This document shows positions 21,457 through 34,439 of a DNA stretch of 64,000 bases, in pieces. A model generated the notes under the pieces. It was not told the origin of the DNA, ran no database searches, and saw only the letters and a program-made list of their open reading frames with translations. A program made the position numbers and the translations under genes. The stretch is taken from assembly GCA_029204225.1 (NCBI GenBank), contig CM055099.1, positions 66,867,852 through 66,931,851 of the forward strand, written 5' to 3'. This DNA is from Diphasiastrum complanatum (taxonomy: Eukaryota; Streptophyta; Lycopodiopsida; Lycopodiales; Lycopodiaceae). Within the stretch, counting starts at the first letter, position 1; the number at the start of each line of letters is the position of its first letter.

Positions 21457-21700
21457 CAGTACAATAGTATAGTAACAAACAACACAATGACAATAACAAA
21501 GCTGGAGATGGCGCTAATGACTCTGCTGGAGATAGAGATGGCGCTAAACACTCGTTTTTGACCCTAGAGATAGAGATGGCATAGGCTTTCTTCAGAAATG
21601 TCACTCCTAATTCAAATTTTTGAGTGTTCCCAACTATTGGGAGGGAATATTTTAGCATTTTGAAAAATTATATTCTAATTAAGCACCAGTGAAGTTTGAT
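21457..21700. promoter_or_regulatory. Upstream region of T copy B with GGCGCTAA repeats
   Basis: Contains GCTGGAGATGGCGCTAA-type units repeated about twice (21,500-21,560) and the GGGAGGGAATATTTT phrase shared with the upstream of T copy A. Similarity between copies stops near here, making it the best candidate for the right edge of the unit. Confidence 0.35.
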
Positions 21701-23207
21701 GTGACTAAACTAAGGTGCATTCATTTACATGGAAAGTAGTGCAGACAAATGCGTAAAGAAGTTAGAAAATGATATTATAATTACTTTATAGTTATTTTTC
21801 TCTGTCCTACATGGCATTTCTTATAGGACCCTAGAAAAAACTACAATAGAACAAACTTAGAAATGGGGGTATTTTTAAAAATAGTGAATTAATTGAGTAA
21901 TGATGACAAAAATGCTGGTCACATTATTCAGCTTGACGAATTGAGTACTTTTCATTTTCACAATACTGAATTTTGAGATAAAATTAAAATTTATAAAGGT
22001 TTACATAATGATAAGGAAAATGAATTACATGTAATTTAGAATGGAGTCCCTAAAAAATTTTGCAAAATGAATTGCATAATTTTTGAAATCCATGAAACAT
22101 TATTGGGCCCATTAACAATCTACAGGGACCACAGTCAAACACCATAAAATGCTTCTTGGTTTCCAAGGGAAGGCTTGAACTTGAGACCAAAGAAACTTTG
22201 GATGTCAAGCTAACCAATTGAGCCGACTCCCTTGGGTTCAAACACCATAAAATGAAATGAGGACATCAAGCTATCATTGATGATAAAAGAAGCTACAAGA
22301 ATCCAAGATCCAATATGACTATCTCAAGCTTAATTCTATCAATAATACTTCACTAGAATGATCTCATTCTTTTTAAATGTAATAGAATGAATTCTTTCAC
22401 TCATCAGTTCTCTTCTTATAGTGCAAAAAGAAAGAGCTTCCATCTAAAAGTCATGGCATTAGTCCTTACTACATGGAACATCCTTCCATAGAAAGCAAAT
22501 GAAAAACCTCCTCTATCTTATCTTTGCTATATCTACATCTAAGTCTCGAGGATTTTGGTAGACATAATATATGCACATAGAAGATCCACGTAAAAATCTT
22601 CCATGCCTTGAAAGTCCACCTGTGAAACTTATATGTGTAGATATTCAAAGTACATTTTAAGTTAGAAAGATTTTTGAATGTGATTTCTTAAATCCTTGTT
22701 GATGTTACAAGCATTTCTAGATAGCATGGAAGTTCTACTCACATTGTAGTATCTACTCTCATATCTATATATATCCATGTTTATGGTTACACTTGTGGCT
22801 TGTGGCCCATGTGGCTCCCACATATATATGGGCATGAATACTAGTTCCACTTTGGTGTGATTCAAGGATACAAACATGATCATTTATATGAATACATAAT
22901 ATTTATAAGAAAAAGCTAACAGATATTAATTGTGAATAATTGATTCTCTTAAAAGACTAAACTAGATGTCATTATCTTGAAATGACTTTTTTCTAAATTA
23001 TTTATGTCGTATGCTTCAACAGTTAGAAAATAATTTGGGAGATAAAGTTTACAAAGTGGTACTCAATTTATGATATTATTAGTGATCTACATGTAAGTGC
23101 AACACAAAATAGCATCAACCAAGATATCTCTAGATCTTGCACTATGATCAATTATATGACTTGATATTGAGGTTTGTATATGTTGGACAATTGACAAGAT
23201 GACATTG

Positions 23208-23403
23208 AGGATCTCCACATTGTGTTGGTGATCATCACATGATTTGGATATGAAATTGAGATCTCTAAATGACTTGAAGTCCATCCTTTCGTTTTCAAAG
23301 CTAGAAACTAATTCTCAATAGTGTCAAATTGTGTGTGTGTGTGTGTGTGCGTGCGTGTGCGCGTGCGCACATGTGCATGTAAATGAAAAATTACACACGC
23401 ACG

Positions 23404-23440
<37 letters not shown>

Positions 23441-23560
23441 GCACATGTATTGAGGATCTCCACATGATTTGGAAAAGGAGTTGAGATATTTAAATGACTT
23501 GAAGGTCCATCCTTTCCTTTTCAAAGCTAGAAACTAATTATCGATAGTGAATTTTGTCAA
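23208..23560. repeat. About 120-bp duplication flanking GT/CA tracts
   Basis: The phrase AATGACTTGAAGTCCATCCT...CAAAGCTAGAAACTAATT occurs near 23,265 and again near 23,490. In both places GAGGATCTCCACAT precedes it. A (TG)n tract (23,329-23,376, with CG variants) and a (CA)n tract (23,394-23,439) lie between the copies. Confidence 0.8.
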
Positions 23561-23621
23561 GTTTTTCTATGGCCCACATGTGTGTATAAATAAATAAATA
23601 CATAGGTAAAGTGATTTAATG

Positions 23622-23624
23622 TAC

Positions 23625-23699
<75 letters not shown>
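23622..23699. repeat. (CA)n microsatellite
   Basis: A nearly pure CA tract of about 39 units with one interruption. The poly-Cys/Val frames it produces on the other strand are not genes. Confidence 0.95.
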
Positions 23700-23702
<3 letters not shown>

Positions 23703-26700
23703 TTGTGTTGTGTGTATGCATGTTTATAAGTGTATGTGTGTTCATGTGATATATGCATGCACTTACCTGTAGGCATGTAGATGCATGCACATGTCTAGAA
23801 ATAGCTAATATTATGATGCACACGCATGCATATGTAAATAGACAAACACACATATTGCCATTTACACATGCACTAATAAATAAGCATAATTTTAAGTAAT
23901 GTCAATTTTGCTAAAACACCAATATGTAAACCTATTAAATGCTTATCTAAATCTACAAATAGTATCAACTAATTGTATGGTCATAAAAGAAAATTGAAAA
24001 AGTAATTCACACGTTTCAATCATCCTTATGTTAAAAGTATAAAAAACAAATTTGATAATCTATGGAACTATATATTCTTGATGAATTATTAATAAACTTA
24101 ATCTTGTTTAGATTTTTTTAATTTCCATAGACATGTTTATCATTGAGAATATAATTTGTGATTTTGCACAACTTTGATAGTGAAAGAGCTAATTCGAAAC
24201 TTAACTTGATGTGGCCATCTAGTAAATACCTCCATTGTTTGACCATTACCTTAGATAAAAAAAATTAGTATGTTTATCAAACTTTATAGAATTTCTCTAC
24301 CCTTAATTAGCCTGGAAATCTTGTAGTCCAACTCCCAGTTCTCCTTGACTTCTAATTTAGGATGGAACAATGCAAATTCCCGATGTTGAAAGTTGCACTC
24401 TGTGTCATCTAGAGTAGTCACCTAGAGAGAGTTTTTTTATAGTACAAATAGACCAACTACTTTAACTTCAAAATGAAAGTAGTAGTCAAAGTCTCAACAT
24501 GCCCAATGGTGCAATTGTTTTCTTAGCAACTTATTTATTCAAGATGCCCTACAAATAATTATTCAAACCATTTGAGTATAGGTAAGTCAAATATTTGATC
24601 TAATGAAGATAATTCAATTTGTAAATCCCAATTTAAGACATTGTTGCATAATTTTGCTTCAATTTAAGAATGTTTTTGCATTAAGCACTTAAGTTAATGT
24701 TCAAAATATCACAATAATGTGATTGAGATTTAAGACACAAATCCTCATTATCATGGAATCTAAACTAAACCATTTAGAGCTAAATAACATGATATGATTT
24801 ATAATTAGAACTTATTGGATTTTCTTGGGGTGTGCGCTCTTGCATTGTTTTGATAAATGCATGTGAAAGCATCGATAAGAATGGTCATTTAAATTTCATT
24901 AAAGACATTACATAACATAGTCTTTATATGCTCATTACATTATGAATATCAATGTTTTTTGGATGCGCCACATTACTCATAATTGCTTACTTATAGATGT
25001 TTTGAAATTGTAAGACATGTTTGTAAGAGAGTTGAGTGTTTACATTGTAGGTATATATTGTATATATCCACATAACAAAGATGCATTACATATGTATCAT
25101 CGATATTATTCGGTGATCATACTTTGTTTTTTTTAACATTGGTTTTGGAATTTGTTCCAAAAATCATAAAATTCTATGCTATGTCAATCGAATTAATATT
25201 TTGGACAAAAACCATGAAAATTATCATACAGAGTCTAAAAATAATGAAAAGACATAAATTTGATGTAACAAATTCTAAAAGTCAAAAGTAGCAACTCACC
25301 ATTTTCGATGTGAATGCAAAAAAAAAAAAAAAAACATCAATATTATGTTTTTTACACTTCAAAATACATATTTTCTATGATTGTATATCGTCCACTCTCA
25401 CTACTATCTTTTATGTCTTATTTTACTGGTTTCATCATTTTGCTACCTTGAATTACAATTATCCTCTTCATTTGTCTGAGTCTAGGTACTTGCTACCAAC
25501 ATACAAAAACCTTCAAACTTGGTGCTCCCTCTTGGACATTAAGACTTCTTCACATCTTAGATTGTGTATAATTGCTAAGCATAATGTCAATGGACAACAA
25601 AATCACTTTTCTAAGACAAGCACCTAATTTTATGTAGATATTATATAGTTAAAAAGAGAAAAAGCTAAATTAGATGCATAGTAAAAGGTACTTACTATGG
25701 CATGATGTTGTCCAAATTAATCAAGTTGTACCCATGGAAGTCATACTCCAAGCTTGTGACATCAATGGTTTTTGATTGGTTAGACATGAAGATTATGCCT
25801 TCTTGAAGAGACAAATATGTTATACAAAGTATTCCACTAAGAAGGGCACTTAAAGCTTACTTTGCAAAGACAAGAAAGTAATTGCTTTGAAAAATACACA
25901 ATTTACTTAAAAAATATACATAGAGAATGGCAAAGAAAATATTTACTTGTGAATAGTGATACACAAGTTTTCCTAAGACATGAAATTGTTCATGTCATTT
26001 GAAGCGTATTCCACCACATCCTCCTCCAAGATTGAAACATCACTAACAACATACTTCTCATGTTCAATGAGCCCTTCTACTTGAAGAGACATAAATAGTT
26101 CATCACCAAAATATATGAGTGGAAGTCATCCTAGAATATGGATCATGTAAGAAAATTTGATATAGATGGATAATCTTAGAAGAATGTAAAGATAGGATAG
26201 GATAGTCAAGACAAAGGAATTGGGAGCTATGCTTATAGAAAAATTGTGATCACGGTTGTGGAGATTGCAAATGTGTGATACAAGCGAGTCCTTGAAGGAG
26301 TATTTATCTCCAAGAGGCAGAAGGAAATTGCATGTCCACAAGACACGATTGAGCTTCACAAGGATTATGTTTTATGTGAAGAAGATGCATGCTGAATCCA
26401 CTCATTTCCTTAGAAACTGAATCAAAATCCATCATCATGGATGAGTATATCAAGGATACAATTGTGGCGCAGAACATGGGAGACTTATTGGATCCAAAAT
26501 GCGAAAATAAATCTTGATAACAACTCAAGGATGGGGTTATGGGATATAACAATAAAATGACAGTTTGTGTGCCAAATTTTCTCCAAAAGAATTACACTTA
26601 ATCAACGACCGATATTCATTGGGCACTCAAACTTATGAAATGTTTGAAATTCTGTTAACAAAGCACTGAAAGACAAGAAAAATCAACTTTTCACTAAAAG

Positions 26701-26859
26701 ATTATAACTTGAAGGGTCCCAACTTCTTGAGTTTAGACTGAGAACTGTCCATCTCTCTTTAGGGTCCTTCCCACTAGTAGTGATAATTATGCATCAAGAA
26801 CATGACTATTTTGGAAATTTGACGAGACAACAACTATCCCGATGTAATTATCTCATGTG

Positions 26860-27445
26860 CTACATGTAATTTTCCCATGAGCTTACTAAATGTAATGCTA
26901 AATATAGCCATGGAGCTAAATTAGACTAGATTTAGTCAATAGCATTGTTAATAAAGTGGCTTGAACAACCTTGCTATATTTGCAAATAGCAGAATTGTAA
27001 TAATGGTTGTAAGGCCCAATCTAGCTAAATAAGGTCCCAAACTTATAGTAGAGGCACTAATGACCACTATAAATAGCTAAGGTCATGCTAAACTTGGAGG
27101 CTATTATTCATTTTTCTAATTTGAACTCTATGTGTTCTCTGATGTTCTTGAAGCTTCTCTTGGAAAGCTTTTTTGAATGGAATTGGTGGTTTATGTGCCT
27201 AAAATCACATGAGAACTTTGATCATGCTCTAGATTCAGGCCCCTATCTTGTGAATGATCTTTAATCATGAATAATGAAACCTTACTTTGCCTAATTAGGT
27301 GAAGTTTGTTTACTTTTAGCTGGTTTCTTGATTCTTGGCTCATTTTCTTGATTTCTTGCATTTCCATGTTTATTTAATGTTCATGAATCCATTAGATGTG
27401 ATAATGCTAAGTTTGGCACATGACGATTTTGGTGTCAGAGCATTA
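26860..27445 (+). repeat. Possible LTR and primer site
   Basis: A CTATAAATAG box near 27,060 is followed about 370 bp later by TTTGGTGTCAGAGC (27,428-27,441), which resembles a tRNA-Met primer site with one change. This layout fits the end of an LTR. No matching partner LTR was found, so the call is weak. Confidence 0.25.
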
Positions 27446-28399
27446 GATCCCTTTCCCATAAGATTTGGTAGTTTTCTTCTAGTTTTAGTAGGATTTTTCT
27501 ACTAGTTTTTTTTGTTTTTTTTGTTTTTTTTGGGTCAATTTTCAGAATGTTTTGATTCGATTTTAACCTATTAATGTCATTTTTTAGGTAGTTTCTTGTT
27601 TTAGATTAGTAGCTCTCTCTCTAAGCTTTTTGGAATTACTAAGTTTTTTTAATTTGGATTTATAATGACCAAGTTATGGCCATTTTACTGATTTCTTTCC
27701 AATTTTAGCTAGCAATGGATTTTGCAGTTTATTTTCCCCCATTTTGGCTGAACTTTTGGCCAAATTTTCTCACTATAATTTTATAGGATTGTAGATCTCT
27801 TCTTAGCTTGAATCAGAGCCAGTTTTCGGTCAATTTGGTGAAAAATTGACAAAGATATGCCAATTCTTGTGAAAGAGATCCATTCTTGGTTTTTTTTTGA
27901 GGATTTGGGAGATATGCACTTCATTGAGTCATTTTCTGAAGCTTTGATTCTATGGTAAAAATTTTTCATATTCTTTATTTTGAAGTTTCATTTAAAAAAC
28001 AAAAAGTTCACCTAAGCTTGAGCTTTAGCCTGAGGCCAAACACTCGCCATTTGGAGAAAATTTATTATTATTATTATTTTTTAACATTATTTTAATGTTT
28101 TAAAAAAAATTAATAGTTAAAAAAATAAATGAAAAAATAATGTTCTATTTCTTCGAATTCTCATATCTTATGCGTTTGAGCATGGAGTACAAAAAAAAAT
28201 CATCAGCTTAGTTGGATTAACATTGTGGAAGTTTTATTCATATTCAAAAATTGACCTTTGCAAAAAGTTCTATATACTTGCTTTTACTAAAACCCACGCA
28301 CTCTGTCATTATTCCTAAGGAACTTGGACTTTGTCATATTGAACAATCCCTCATATTGTACACTCAGCTCTTCATAATCATTTCAGATGGATTGGAATT

Positions 28400-28790
28400 A
28401 TGTACAAGAAGATGAAAATTAGTCATACTATGATGACACTTATGACTGACATAAAGGAATATTGGGACCAATGTGAAAATTACATTGAAGATTATGACCA
28501 AGGTGACGACTTTGTTGATGACAATCAGTATCAGTACTACAACGACGGTTCTCAACTTGACCACTACTTTGAAAATATCAATGATGACTTCGCTGATGAT
28601 AATTAGTATCAGGAGTACAATGATGATTTTCAGCTTGACCACTACTCTAAAAATTTCAATGACGAACAACAAAGCGAAGATCAACATGAACAATTCATTG
28701 AAGATTGGTCTGCAGATGATGTAGTTGAAGCATTCAATGGTCAAGATGAACTAGAGTCCAATGATGGTGATTATCAAGATCATGTTTTTG
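28400..28790 (+). CDS. Acidic repeat-containing frame, unidentified
   Basis: A plus-strand frame with a roughly 90-bp tandem duplication: DDNQYQYYNDGSQLDHYFEN followed by a similar DDN-YQEYNDDFQLDHYSKN after one stop. The frame stays acidic to about 28,790, where a truncated LTR begins. It may be the tail of an older retroelement protein cut by the LTR. No family recognised. Confidence 0.3.
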
Positions 28791-28970
28791 TACAGACAAT
28801 AACTTTATTTTATGTTTTGGTTGATGTTTGATCAAGATCTATTAGAGTTTGCATCTTATTTATAGTGTAGATGTTGGTTTTTCTACATTGGCAAGATTGG
28901 TGAGTTGTTGTCTTTCTAACCCAAGATCATTTTGTAGATTTGGATCTTAATTGGTCTAAAATCTTTCACA
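28790..28970 (+). repeat. Truncated 5' LTR of the chimeric element
   Basis: It matches the last 180 bp of the 33,110-33,753 LTR (TTTTATGTTTTGGTTGATG..., ATGTTGGTTTTTCTACATTGG) and ends ATCTTTCACA directly before the primer site. The first three quarters of the LTR are missing. Confidence 0.8.
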
Positions 28971-28982
28971 TGGTATCAGAGC
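28971..28982 (+). promoter_or_regulatory. Primer-binding site, initiator Met tRNA
   Basis: TGGTATCAGAGC abutting the CA end of the LTR. Confidence 0.9.
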
Positions 28983-29199
28983 TTGTGTTCCAAGTTATGA
29001 AGGAAGCATTCAATCTATCAATGATTTGGAGAGTATATCAATGCTAGAGCATGCTAGATTGGATTCTACACCAAAATCATGTTTCTTGCATATGTAGATT
29101 GGATCTTTTGTAGATCAAAACTCAAAATAGGTTTATATTCTTGATCAATTCTGATTTCACACCATACTTACTAGATTTGGCCGATTTTTAGCGCAAAAA

Positions 29200-32195
29200 C
29201 AGCTTCAAATATTGCTCCAAACAACCAAACAGATTCCTACCCGCATGACATGTCTGTTCAGAACCTATTAGGGTCCTCACTTGAGCTCAACGCCAAGCTC
29301 AACAATAGCACAAAAACCTACGAAAACCTGCTAACCATATGGGAAACTCTTTGACAGCTTCCACATTACCAAGAGTCTATCCCGATTAACGAGTGGAACA
29401 ACGGTGATACAACGAAATCCGAGATGAGCTATTGCAGGAGGTACAAAAAATGGAATATCCGTTATTTGTTCCGATCCTCACAAAAGAGCAACTCCTACAG
29501 GGAATTGAAGTTTTCTCTCAACTTCTCAGAGCACCATGTCGTTCCATAGTGCCATGAAATCATTCATCGGCCTTCAAAGCTATATCCATAGAAGTTTTCA
29601 GCTACCCATTGTCCAAGATGAACAACAAGAACTAGAAGAGATTCCAAAAATTTCTCAGATTCCTATGAATCTGATGAATATCGATGTTGCTAAGGGGACT
29701 AGCATCACCTTACCTATGTTTTACAAAGATTATCAGGCATGAATATAATGGCATTGTCACTAGCAAAGTCATGGGATTTCAACTGCCTAGATCTGCCATG
29801 ATACAAACTATGCATGGCCGATCAACGAGTCACTAACCCTGCAGGTTACTTATCAAATATCCCAGTCCATATTGCAGGAGTCAAGTTTACCATCGATTGT
29901 GTCATCCTAGATCTACCTGATGATGCACAAATATAAAAACTCCTTCTTGGCACACCTTGGCTACAAATGACAGTTGTTGTCCAAGATTGGAAGCATAGTA
30001 AAATAACCTTCGGCAATAATAAAAAAAGAGTCATTGTTGACTCTACAGGATACATTAAGCCAGCCAAAGTTTATGATAATTGGTCATCCACCACATATGA
30101 TGCCTCTGATAATGTTTCAATCATGATGAAAGGACATTATACACGATCAACTGATATCCTCAATTGGGTCCAAGCACTAGCCACTACTGACTCCAATAGA
30201 TGCCTGATAGAAACTGTCATAGAAGACACATATAGATAGACCCGATTCCTATAGCTTGGTGCCTAGGAGAACCTAGTATTTTTGCAGCCCACATTCGGAA
30301 GACGATATTCTTTTGGAGAATGATGAGGTGATGAGTGACGAGAACAAGTGCTCATGTATCTCAATCAAAAATGTTACAAACCAAAATCGATCCCCAAAGA
30401 AATTAAGTCGCAGGGCCTATGGCTCATGTGCAACTCACATCCAAGGTAGTCAACATCGTGGCCTATAGGTACAAACCTAAGGTCTACCAATGGGAAATGC
30501 TTCCAGATGAAGTCTGTGATGCAATAAACGAAGAGTTAATTCGAGAGGCAACCACATCACCTCCACAAAAATCCACAAAATCTTGATTGCAAAAAAAAAA
30601 AATCATTGACACAAAACTAACCAAGAGACAAGAACAAATGCCCGATGCAAGAATTTCTTTTAGAAATTCACTTCCGAAGAGGGAAGGAAAATGTGGTCGT
30701 TGATGCATTATCACGGATACTGCACATCCATCTCAATAATTCCCAAAGTTTCAGAGAACTTTGTGGAACTTCCTTTTGATCTTCCGAGACATTTCAAAGA
30801 TTTCACGCTTGATGATGTCATCATCCAATTGCCACAACTACAATGGGGACAGGCCTCCCACTCATGTGAAGGACCAGTAAAAACCATACAGTTGAATCTT
30901 AAAGATCCTAATGAGGAGATGGATCATATAGTTCATGTCAGAGCCCACCTAATGCCAGGTCAACTTGTTGACCTTCCTACGCAAATACAAAGATGTATTT
31001 GCCTGGAATATACTGAAATGAAGGGGGTCCCACTTGAAATTGTCATCCATACTATACCATTGGAAGATGATGCTAAGCCTTTTCAGGCTAAGCCGTATAG
31101 ATGCAACCTTGCTTATAGAGAATGAATCGACGAAGATGTCAAGCAATTGCTCAATGCTGGCTTTATTTATGAAGTCCAACATACTGATTGGGTATCTCTC
31201 ATTGTAGTGGTACCCAAGAAAACGACAAACTTTGTATATGCATTGATCTAAAGGACCTTAATGCAGTGATTAAAAAAAGACCATTTTTTCTTACCTTTAA
31301 CTACACAGATCCTAGAGGAAATGGCAGTACCTGAAGCTTTTAGCTTCTTAGATGGGTTAGGTGGCTATTTTTTGGTTCAAATTGCTTAAGAAGATAGACA
31401 CAAAATCACATTTGCCATGGAATATGGTGTTTATGCATACAACATCATGCCCTTTGGTCTATGCAACGCCCCTTCCACATTTCAGAGTCTCATGCAAATG
31501 GCAGACTTGCTGCACCGGATTGTCGAGATCTATCTTATGATCTTGGTGTACATTCTTTTGTAGAAAAACACCTCGAAGCACTTGAAAAGATTTTCATTCA
31601 CTGTCGAAGGTTTGGTATATCACTAAACCCTGAAAAATGTCAAATCTGGGTCACCCATGGGGTTGTGCTTGGATATATTATATCCAAGGATGGTGTTTCT
31701 ACCAAACCTTCGAAGATCAAGATTATAGTTGAGATGCCCTTACCCGCCACACTGAAAGAAGTATACGTCTTCTTAGGCCATACTAACTACTACATCTTCA
31801 TAATTGACTATGCCGACAAGGCACGACTTGTTTATTTAGTTGTGGTCGGACGAAAGAGCGTATAAAAGCTTTTGAGAAATTAAAAATTGCACTTCCACTG
31901 CAGCCATACTTCATTTTCCAGATTACATGAAGGCGTAGTCGTTTGGAAAGACACAATGCATGCCTTTTCTAGATTGATGCCACTCCACTATGGTTTGAGG
32001 AAATCACTCTGTTCCTTACAACTGGCCGACTACAAGAAGGGCTAAGCCAAGTGGCCAAAAGAAATTTTTTAATAAAAGTGACACCCTTTCAACTTATCGT
32101 CAGGACAATTATATAAAATGGGTGCTGATGATATTATACACGATGCGCTTATGAATTTGAAGTACGACCTATCATATTTCAGGCACAGGAAGGCA
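29200..32195 (+). pseudogene. Ty3/gypsy gag-pol remnant, domains out of order
   Basis: Plus-strand pieces in this order: gag-like sequence (29.2-29.7 kb); the protease end (LLLGTPWLQ near 29,950, QDWKHSKITF); an RNase H end (GKENVVVDALSRI near 30,700); and the RT approach (YTEMKGVPLEIVIHTIPLED). RT itself follows with ITFAMEYGVYAYNIMPFG and LCNAPSTFQ near 31,450, LEALEKIFIHCRRFGISLNP, then integrase-linker sequence (TPFQLI, LYKMG-like) near 32,100. The RNase H end should lie after RT, so the segment is scrambled. The RT active-site region reads SYDLGV rather than the usual YLDD-type motif. Multiple stops. Confidence 0.8.
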
Positions 32196-32199
32196 TTGG

Positions 32200-33100
32200 T
32201 TACTCACATGTTTTGGAGAATCTTCTTGTGTAGATGATGCTATGCAAGTGGATATTTGTTCTCATGGTTTTCATACTAGAAAATCAAGTAATGGATCTAG
32301 AAAACAAAGTTTTTTCAATGACTTTGATGGTCAAGAGGAAGATTAAGAGTTTGGTCTCAAAGAGCTTCAACAACACAAAAGGAAAGTTGGCAATTTGGAG
32401 GTAGTCAAGAGCATCAAAGGAGAGGTAATTGGAAAAGATGTTATGGATATGTTTTTCCAGCTTATTGAAGACTCAAGTAAGGTCAAAGGAGCAGCAAGTA
32501 ATTGTTGTTCAAGTTTACTTTACTTGTTCTATCTCATGTTTGAGATATTTTATGTGGATGTGTGCAAATTGTCAAGATATGGACAAACTAGCTACATTGT
32601 CTTGCAATATCTTATTGTTGGAGTTGCATTCTTGGCTAGTTTTGCTGATGAAAATGAAGCTATTGGAGGTTCATTATGTCACTCATTCATGGCCAAGTCA
32701 TCAAGTGTAGATGATATCTTGTGGCAAGATGGAGACGGAGGCTCATTCATGGAGTTTTATGGTGGAGACATATCAAGAAAGGACAAAGTTGGAGGAGACA
32801 AGCAAGCAAATGGTCATCACTCACATTTATTGTTTGGTTGCTGTAAATTTCCAGAGAGTTCAAAGTTCTAAACATGGAGAAATTATTTCATTCACAATCT
32901 ATTTGGTTCTTCATGTTCTAGTTATATCTTGATGTGTAAAATTGATGTAAGAGATAGTGAAGCATCCAATTTGGACACTATTCTCTATATCAATTATGAA
33001 AGATACTTTAGAACCTTAGAAAGGAGATCTATAATTAGGATGGAGATGATTCTAAGGTTGGATAAAAGTTCTATTGTCAAAACTATGCCAAAACTAGTTG
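32200..33100 (+). other. Non-retroviral module shared with the 55.5-61 kb element
   Basis: Begins TTTTGGAGAATCTTCTTGTG at about 32,197 and continues to the polypurine tract. A 158-codon open frame (32,395-32,871) reads KSIKGEVIGKDVMDMFFQL, LYLFYLMFEIFYVDVCKL, GVAFLASFADENEAIGG and LWQDGDGGSFMEF; upstream AMQVD...GSRKQSFFNDFDG is in frame after one stop. The reverse complement of about 56.41-57.28 kb carries the same sequence. No retroviral domain is present and no host gene is recognised. Its 3' end joins GTCAAAACTATGC directly to CAAAACTAGTTG, where the relative still has the RNase H end, as expected for a deletion at CTATGC repeats. Confidence 0.6.
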
Positions 33101-33109
33101 AAGAGGGAG

Positions 33110-33753
33110 TGTGAGAGATTTCAACTAATTTAGTCATATTTTGGTAAATTGTCAATAAGAGGCCTAAACTCATTTTAGACTTAGAGATAAACTTTTTGAA
33201 GTTATATTAGTTTAAAATACATTCAATGAACACTTTTTTAAAGTGTGGGAAAGTTGGAAGTCGAGTTTGAGAGAGATTCAAATTTGAACTTTGGGTACAT
33301 TTAATCTAGACCCAAAAATAGGAGGGTTTACATTTTGGAGGGAAAGCCAAGTGGCCAAATAGGATCTGGACACTCTATAAAAGGATGTAACTCATGGAGA
33401 GACACAACTTCTCCCTTCTATCTCTCATTTCATCATTATACACGGTTCTCTTTGGGTTCTACTACTCATTGGTGCACTATCTTGGTGATATCTTGCAATC
33501 TTGTGTGTAGAATGCTCAAATTTTGCTATTTTCGGTTCCACACGTGTGAAATACAGTAGGGTATTGTAATTGTATGGAAAACAAACATATTTTATGTTTT
33601 GGTTCATGTTTGATCAGTATCTCTTAGAGTTTGCATCTCATTTTGTATGTAGATGCTGATTTTTCTACATTGGCAGGATTGTTGGTTTGCTCCTTATTGT
33701 AACCAAAGATCAAGTTAATGGATTGGATCTTGAATGATTTGAAATCCTTCACA
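33110..33753 (+). repeat. 3' LTR of the chimeric element
   Basis: Starts TGTGAGAGATTTC after the polypurine tract and ends GAAATCCTTCACA. It is clearly related to the LTRs at 55,537 and 60,352 (opposite strand), sharing the GTGTGGGAAAG, AAGCCAAGTGGCCAAATAGG and CTATAAAAGGATG (TATA) phrases. Length 644 bp. Confidence 0.85.
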
Positions 33754-33759
33754 ACTTGG

Positions 33760-34250
33760 CATTATTTTATTGGTAGGAAAAACTATTTCACATGGGTACG
33801 AGTGATCTCACACATGTGTGAAAACATTAGTAGTAGGCGAGATCCCACTTTTAGTATATATTTGTGCAAGTCCCTATAAAGGGGGGAGGTGGCTATAAGT
33901 TAGAAATCTTGGACCATGTGCCATATTGATGATTATTGGTGGATCCTATGATGACTAGGCACTCTCACACGTGCCAGTTTTGGAGCATTTCTTGAGTTAT
34001 CTCTCTATTTGTCTTGTGATTTTATGCATCTATTGGTTTCTAAGCTTAATGTACTTCATTCTCTGCTGGCTTTCAGTACTTTGATAGGTTTCACATGTGT
34101 GAAACCATCAAGGTAGAGTTTTGATCATATTCGATTGTTCTTGTTAGATTTCTTGATGTAGATTTGTTATCTAATCTTGTGTATGGTAGATCAATCTAAT
34201 ATAACACTCAATCACTCTCGTGGATCTGATTTGAATACATTCTCGGTCCT
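33760..34250. repeat. LTR-like sequence, unassigned
   Basis: Contains a CCCTATAAAGGGG box near 33,872 and several TCACACATGTGTGA palindromes, which recur near 35.41 and 35.83 kb. This suggests remnants of another LTR on either side of a copia gag fragment. Ends are not defined. Confidence 0.3.
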
Positions 34251-34439
34251 TTTTACTGTACTTTCACACTTGTTGCACAAATGACTTTCTTGGAACCATG
34301 ACAAAGAAATGTAGAAGAACCACCTCCTTCATGCATGCACCAAGCAACATTTTTCTTCATATGATCAAAGAAATCATTACCAACAATCTTTTTCAAGGAA
34401 GAACCTTCACCTCCTCCATTGATGAATTTAGCTCTTTCC

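Larger units (their letters stand above)
21700..26800. other. AT-rich intergenic DNA without a convincing gene
   Basis: About 5 kb with only short, low-complexity frames on both strands. It includes microsatellites and a local duplication, listed separately. No retroelement domain, RNA gene or conserved frame was recognised. Confidence 0.5.
28790..33753 (+). mobile_element. Chimeric copia-family element with gypsy interior
   Basis: Truncated 5' LTR (28,790-28,970), initiator-Met primer site (28,971-28,982) and a leader matching the reverse complement of 60.1-60.34 kb. A Ty3/gypsy segment follows (about 29.2-32.2 kb), then a non-retroviral module (about 32.2-33.1 kb), a GAAGAGGGAG polypurine tract and a 644-bp 3' LTR. 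LTR and module belong to the same family as the element at 55.5-61.0 kb, but no copia gag-pol remains. It depends entirely on helpers, if active at all. Confidence 0.75.

Noticed and set aside
13700-21700. Terminal inverted repeats for the P/T units
   Set aside because: I compared the sequence around 8.4-9.5, 13.7-14.6 and 21.5-21.9 kb on both strands and found only the short GGGAATATTTT phrase, which is in the same relative position, not inverted.
23557-23853. Minus-strand frame with a long run of alternating Cys and Val
   Set aside because: It is the translation of a (CA)n microsatellite, not a gene.
25310-25627. 105-codon plus frame after a poly-A run
   Set aside because: Begins in an A tract, low-complexity composition, no support from a second copy.
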